DNA from: an uncultured Acidimicrobiaceae bacterium
GTDB taxonomy: Bacteria; Actinomycetota; Acidimicrobiia; Spongiisociales; SHLN01
Assembly (NCBI GenBank): GCA_947259275.1
Contig: CAMYMH010000035.1
Location: forward strand, 1-36,902
DNA length: 36,902 nt
Direction: 5' to 3'
The notes under the pieces are model-generated. The model saw only the letters and a list, made by a program, of their open reading frames with translations. It did not search any database and was not told where the DNA came from. Of this stretch, positions 33,420-36,902 are shown one piece after another (within the stretch, counting starts at the first letter, position 1; every line of letters begins with the position of its first letter). A program made the position numbers and the translations under genes.

Positions 33420-35612
33420 TCACACCTTGCGAAGTGGAGCCCACGCCAGCAGCAGGGTCTTCTTGCCCTCACCATCGAACTCGACCACCGCCTCCGCTTT
33501 GTCGCCGGCACCCTCTACGGTCACCACCGTGCCCCGGCCCCAGTGGTCGTGAACCACCATCTCGCCCGGTTGGACCTCGGCCAGCGCCTCGGGCCGGGCA
33601 GTGATCGACTCGCGGTTGTCGCGCTTCACGCGCGATTCTTCCTCAAGCAGGTGGTCGGGGACCTCGCGCAGGAACCGGCTGGGACCGTTGAAGTTGGGGG
33701 CTCCCCACAGGGCGCGCTGGATGGCGTTGATGAGGAACAGGCGCTGCTCGGCCCGGGTGACTCCGACGTAGAACAGCCGTCGCTCCTCCTCCATCTCGGT
33801 CGGCTCACCCAGCGACCGCATGTGCGGGAAGACTCCGTCCTCGAGGCCGACCATGAAGATGACCGGATATTCGAGGCCTTTGGCGTTATGGAGGGTCATG
33901 AGGGTGACGGCACCCGAGTGTTGACCGTCGGCGAGTTCGTCGGTTTCGTTGACCAGGCTGACGGTTTCCAAGAACAACTGCAGCCGTTCCATGCCACCCA
34001 GCTCCACCCACGGTGTCCCCTCGGCGTTCTCCCGGCCCGGCCCGCTCTCCTCGAACTCCTCGGCGATCGTCAGCATCTCCTTGAGGTTCTCTACCCGACC
34101 GAGCGCCTCAACGGTCCGTTCAGACTCGAAGGCCTGGACCAGCCCGCTATCGGCCAGTACCGCTTCTACGGCCGCCCGCGGGCCGGCCTCGGCCTTCTCC
34201 CGCAGGTAGTCGAGCAGACCAAGGAACTCTGCCACCGACTTGGCGGCCCGGGTGGTGACTCCAGGGATGTCATGGATCTTGAGCAGGGCGTCGTAGAAGG
34301 TGATGCCTTCTGCCTGGGAGAACCGGTCGATGTGACCAACCGAGGTGTCGCCGATCCCTCGCTTGGGCGAATTCAGGACGCGCTTGAGAGCCACCTGGTC
34401 GTCCGGATTGATGAGGACCTGCAGGTACCCGAACCCATCCTTGACTTCGCGGCGCTCGTAGTACTTGGTTCCGCCTACCACCTGGTATGGGATGCCGTAG
34501 CGAACGAATACTTCCTCCAGCACACGGCTCTGGGCATTGGTTCGGTAGAACACCGCCATGTCCCGGGCGGCGAGGCCGTCCGCTTCGAGCTCCCCGATCT
34601 TCTCCGCAACGTAGGCGGCCTCATCACGCTCGTCCTGGGCCTCGTAGCGACGGATCTTCTCCCCATCGCCTGCATCGGTCCACAGGCGCTTCGGCTGGCG
34701 AGCCGGATTGTTGGCGATGACCGAGTTGGCAGCATCGAGAATGTTCTGCGTCGACCGGTAGTTCTGCTCCAGCAACACGATGCGAGCGTCCGGGTAGTCG
34801 CGTTCAAACTCGATGATGTTGCGGATGTTGGCACCCCGGAAGGCATAGATGCTCTGATCGGAGTCCCCAACCACGCACAGGTTGCCGTGCTTCTCGGCCA
34901 GCATCTTCACCAGCATGTACTGGGCGTGGTTTGTGTCCTGATACTCGTCGATGAGGATGTAGCGAAAGCGGTCCTGGTAGTAGCTCAGCACTTCGGGAAA
35001 GGCCCCCAGCAGCTCAACCGTCACCTTGAGGAGGTCGTCGAAGTCCATGGCAGAGGCTTCAATCAGCCGCTGTTGATAGAGCCGGTAGACCTCGGTCACC
35101 TGCTCGTGGAAATAGCCGCTCCCCTGGGATGCAAACGTCTCGTGGTCGATCAGCTCGTTCTTGGCGTTGCTGATGGCCGCCCGGATGTTGCGGGGCGGGA
35201 AGCGCTTGGTGTCGAGGTCGAGGTCGCGGAGGCAGTACGTGATGAGGCGAAGCGAATCGGCCGAGTCGTAGATGGAGAAGGATGACTTGTAGCCGAAGCG
35301 GTTCGCTTCCCGCCGCAATATGCGAACGCAGGCCGAATGGAAGGTGGACACCCACATCGAATCGACCACCGGGCCCACCAGCCGGCCAACCCGCTCCTTC
35401 ATCTCATTAGCGGCCTTGTTGGTGAACGTGATGGCGAGGATCTGATAGGGAGAAACCTCGAGATCCTCAATCAGGTGGGCAATTCGAAAGGTGAGCACCC
35501 TGGTTTTGCCAGATCCGGCTCCCGCCACCACCAGCACAGCACCGTCGGTGGCGGCAACCGCCTCCCGCTGGGCAGGGTTGAGGTCGGCCAACAAAGTGGA
35601 TTCCGCAGACAT
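33420..35612 (-). CDS. pcrA: ATP-dependent DNA helicase PcrA/UvrD
   Basis: The 730-aa superfamily 1A helicase acts in nucleotide-excision and mismatch repair and removes proteins from DNA. It has all motifs: Q-motif LNPAQREAV, Walker A VVAGAGSGKTRVLTFR, ITFTNKAANEMKERV, Walker B LIDEYQDTNHAQ, GDSDQSIYAFRGAN, LEQNYRST, VTLMTLHNAKGLEYP and RRLFYVGVTRAE. The C-terminal ~50 residues (MVVHDHWGRGTVVTVEG) form the Tudor-like region that binds RNA polymerase in PcrA proteins. The ATG at 35612 is the family start; the longer frame upstream is not conserved-looking. A TATACT box at 35620-35625 is seven bases before it, so the mRNA is probably leaderless. Confidence 0.96.
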   Translation of the reverse strand: MSAESTLLADLNPAQREAVAATDGAVLVVAGAGSGKTRVLTFRIAHLIEDLEVSPYQILAITFTNKAANEMKERVGRLVGPVVDSMWVSTFHSACVRILRREANRFGYKSSFSIYDSADSLRLITYCLRDLDLDTKRFPPRNIRAAISNAKNELIDHETFASQGSGYFHEQVTEVYRLYQQRLIEASAMDFDDLLKVTVELLGAFPEVLSYYQDRFRYILIDEYQDTNHAQYMLVKMLAEKHGNLCVVGDSDQSIYAFRGANIRNIIEFERDYPDARIVLLEQNYRSTQNILDAANSVIANNPARQPKRLWTDAGDGEKIRRYEAQDERDEAAYVAEKIGELEADGLAARDMAVFYRTNAQSRVLEEVFVRYGIPYQVVGGTKYYERREVKDGFGYLQVLINPDDQVALKRVLNSPKRGIGDTSVGHIDRFSQAEGITFYDALLKIHDIPGVTTRAAKSVAEFLGLLDYLREKAEAGPRAAVEAVLADSGLVQAFESERTVEALGRVENLKEMLTIAEEFEESGPGRENAEGTPWVELGGMERLQLFLETVSLVNETDELADGQHSGAVTLMTLHNAKGLEYPVIFMVGLEDGVFPHMRSLGEPTEMEEERRLFYVGVTRAEQRLFLINAIQRALWGAPNFNGPSRFLREVPDHLLEEESRVKRDNRESITARPEALAEVQPGEMVVHDHWGRGTVVTVEGAGDKAEAVVEFDGEGKKTLLLAWAPLRKV

Positions 35613-35928
35613 GAGGGCGAGTATACGAGAGTTCCCGGACGAGAATCTCAAGTGTGTGATTTTGGCGCTGCCCGTTCCCCGTAACCGTTGCCCGTACGAA
35701 AGGTCGATCACCCGAGCTGGTTGCGACAACATGACTGATGAAGAACTTCTGCTGGTTAACTTGTTGCAGGATGTCAGAGGAGTAGCTACCAGGGAGGAGC
35801 TGCAACTCACCAGCACCGACCGGATCCTCGCAATCTTCCAACGCGCCTAATTCCGCCAGGAAATCATTGGAACCTATACAAGGCTGCTCGACTGGGTTGA
35901 AGGCTTCAATCCACCCCACGAGGACCTC
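35613..35928. other. Intergenic region with pcrA promoter and little else
   Basis: This 316-base gap lies between two minus-strand genes. It holds the pcrA promoter at its left end. A 39-codon plus-strand frame (35731-35850) has a protein-like start MTDEELLLVNLLQDVRG but no ribosome-binding site. The right part is less GC-rich than the surroundings and shows nothing I can name. Confidence 0.4.
35620..35625 (-). promoter_or_regulatory. -10 element of a leaderless pcrA transcript
   Basis: On the minus strand TATACT is followed by seven bases and the pcrA ATG, the spacing expected when transcription starts at the A of ATG. No Shine-Dalgarno sequence lies before the ATG. A clear -35 box at normal spacing is not seen (TTGAGA is 20 bases upstream). 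Confidence 0.6.
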
Positions 35929-36540
35929 TCAGGCCCCCACATCATCACCCTGCCGGATCTCGGACGGTTCTGGCGGCCCCGGGTGAGGTGGCTGGGCCTT
36001 GCGGCGGCCTTTCGGTGATTCGATCCGGCCCCGTAGTCCATTGAAGAAGGTGGGTAACACATACCCGAAGAGCCGTCGAATGCTGAATGCGGCGATCACC
36101 ACGATGGTGCCGACTACCAGCACGAACGCGGCGACGTTGTCCCGAGCGATAAACCAGAGGGCGGGGCCATAACCGCCGGCCTGAAGCAGCATGCTGAGCG
36201 CCGGGTTGCCCCACGCCAGGTAGCCGGCACCGAGCACCAGCCCCGTCACTCCAATCCATACCGAAATGTGACCTCCGATCACCAATCCGGCGAGAACGCC
36301 CGCGCCCACCGTGGTATCCGCCGGCAGATCCCACCGACCCAGGCGAGTGACCCCAATAGCACGGCGAGCCAGCCGACCATCAGCGAAATCCGACACCCAA
36401 GCCATAGACAAAACCACCGCCACCATCACCCAGGCGTCGGTTGCCGCAGCCATGGCCAGCGGCAATGCGAGCGCGGCCCGACCCGCAGTCAGAGCATCAG
36501 CCCACCAGGCCCAACCGGGCGCCGCTTGCTCGTCGGTCAC
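35929..36540 (-). CDS. CDP-alcohol phosphatidyltransferase-like membrane protein
   Basis: The 203-aa integral membrane protein has the family motif in SDFADGRLARRAIG, continuing to LGRWDLPADTT (D-x2-D-G-x2-A-R-x8-G, then two aspartates). The enzymes transfer a phosphatidyl group from CDP-diacylglycerol to an alcohol. Here only two residues separate the G from the third aspartate, where the usual spacing is three, so the active site may be altered. Five to six hydrophobic helices are seen. The GTG at 36540 follows AAGGGA; another GTG at 36579 would add 13 residues. The C-terminal ~45 residues are basic and Pro-rich. The substrate cannot be inferred. Confidence 0.75.
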   Translation of the reverse strand: MTDEQAAPGWAWWADALTAGRAALALPLAMAAATDAWVMVAVVLSMAWVSDFADGRLARRAIGVTRLGRWDLPADTTVGAGVLAGLVIGGHISVWIGVTGLVLGAGYLAWGNPALSMLLQAGGYGPALWFIARDNVAAFVLVVGTIVVIAAFSIRRLFGYVLPTFFNGLRGRIESPKGRRKAQPPHPGPPEPSEIRQGDDVGA

Positions 36541-36652
36541 GGTTCGTCCCTTATAGTCCAAGCCGACGTTACCGATCACAGATCCGCCGAGACAGGACCG
36601 GGGGGCGCCATCACCGGGACACTCGCCGATTCAACACCCGTACAGTGCGCCC

Positions 36653-36902
36653 ATGACGAAGATTCTCCTGGAGGGGCGTCCCGGCGTCGGCAAGACGACG
36701 GTGGTTCGCGCCTGCATCGATCGGCTCATCCGGACCGGGACTCCCGTACGGGGCTTCACGACCTCGGAGATACGGGTCGGGGGACGCCGGGTGGGATTCC
36801 AAATCGAGGCCGTCGGGGGAGCGTTGGGGGTCCTCGCTCACGTGGACTTCCCGGGGCCGCCCTTGGTCGGTCGGTACGGCGTCGATCTCCAGGCGTTCGA
36901 GC
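36653..36902 (+). CDS. THEP1-family NTPase (3' truncated)
   Basis: The first 83 codons of a P-loop nucleoside-triphosphatase are in the window. The start MTKILLEGRPGVGKTTVVRA gives the Walker A motif GRPGVGKTT. RGFTTSEIRVGGRRVGFQIE and VLAHVDFPGPP, then VGRYGVDLQAFE, match the THEP1/NTPase_1 family (Pfam PF03266), first described in hyperthermophiles and common in archaea. The gene is cut by the right window edge. It is divergent from the phosphatidyltransferase gene. Biological role in bacteria is not known. Confidence 0.85.
   Translation, partial: MTKILLEGRPGVGKTTVVRACIDRLIRTGTPVRGFTTSEIRVGGRRVGFQIEAVGGALGVLAHVDFPGPPLVGRYGVDLQAFE

Noticed and set aside
32910..35285. Long plus-strand open frame of about 790 codons opposite pcrA
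   Set aside because: It is a high-GC antisense shadow of pcrA and the membrane protein; it resembles no protein, while the minus-strand genes have complete family motifs.
35731..35850. A 39-codon plus-strand frame starting MTDEELLLVNLL
   Set aside because: It looks protein-like but has no ribosome-binding site, no operon context and no recognisable family; kept only as part of the intergenic note.

Overview
The window is a high-GC bacterial chromosome segment with tightly packed genes, many GTG starts and 1-4 base stop/start overlaps. A b558-type succinate dehydrogenase, an LLM-class (probably F420-dependent) oxidoreductase, a DUF5667-type anti-sigma factor, FG-GAP/DUF3048 and DUF4388 proteins and a PcrA helicase together point to an actinobacterium, perhaps of the Acidimicrobiia. 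That assignment is inference from gene content; no rRNA or marker search was possible.

Bases 1-10580 are a central-metabolism block. It holds sdhCAB (+), an SCP2 sterol-transfer protein (-), malate dehydrogenase (-, broken), isocitrate dehydrogenase (-), folD (-), a PHP-domain phosphatase (-, broken), sucD and sucC (-) and a stand-alone B12-binding mutase subunit (-). Most steps from isocitrate and succinyl-CoA to oxaloacetate are therefore in one place, with methylmalonyl-CoA entry at the head of the sucCD operon. Gene ends here carry 7-bp tandem repeats and strong hairpins. A sortase-type surface protein remnant lies between icd and mdh.

Bases 10716-18961 are accessory: an LLM oxidoreductase, two VOC proteins, a divergent pair of lipoproteins (Vgb-like propeller and discoidin-like), an alpha/beta hydrolase, a membrane-anchored metallophosphoesterase, a cyclase fragment, an unknown protein and a DUF4388 protein. 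Bases 19105-25034 hold an FG-GAP/DUF3048 fusion, then Memo (AmmeMemoRadiSam protein B), a small membrane protein, an SRPBCC protein, the AmmeMemoRadiSam radical SAM enzyme and a PflX-like radical SAM enzyme. Bases 25277-31135 hold an MFS transporter, an apparent operon of a secreted Cys-repeat protein, an ECF-type sigma factor and an anti-sigma-like membrane protein, a broken recQ and a GerW-family protein. The right end has a large membrane glycosyltransferase-like protein ending in the same FG-GAP-like repeats seen at 19 kb, then pcrA, a CDP-alcohol phosphatidyltransferase-like protein and the start of a THEP1 NTPase.

Two things stand out. First, several otherwise well-conserved genes (mdh, the PHP gene, recQ and the surface protein) have short internal losses and frame changes, which means either local gene decay or assembly error. 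Second, the least-described material is the 16-residue Cys-repeat protein with its overlapping sigma/anti-sigma genes, the FG-GAP-like 45-residue repeat attached to two unrelated proteins, and the heptanucleotide repeats at gene ends.
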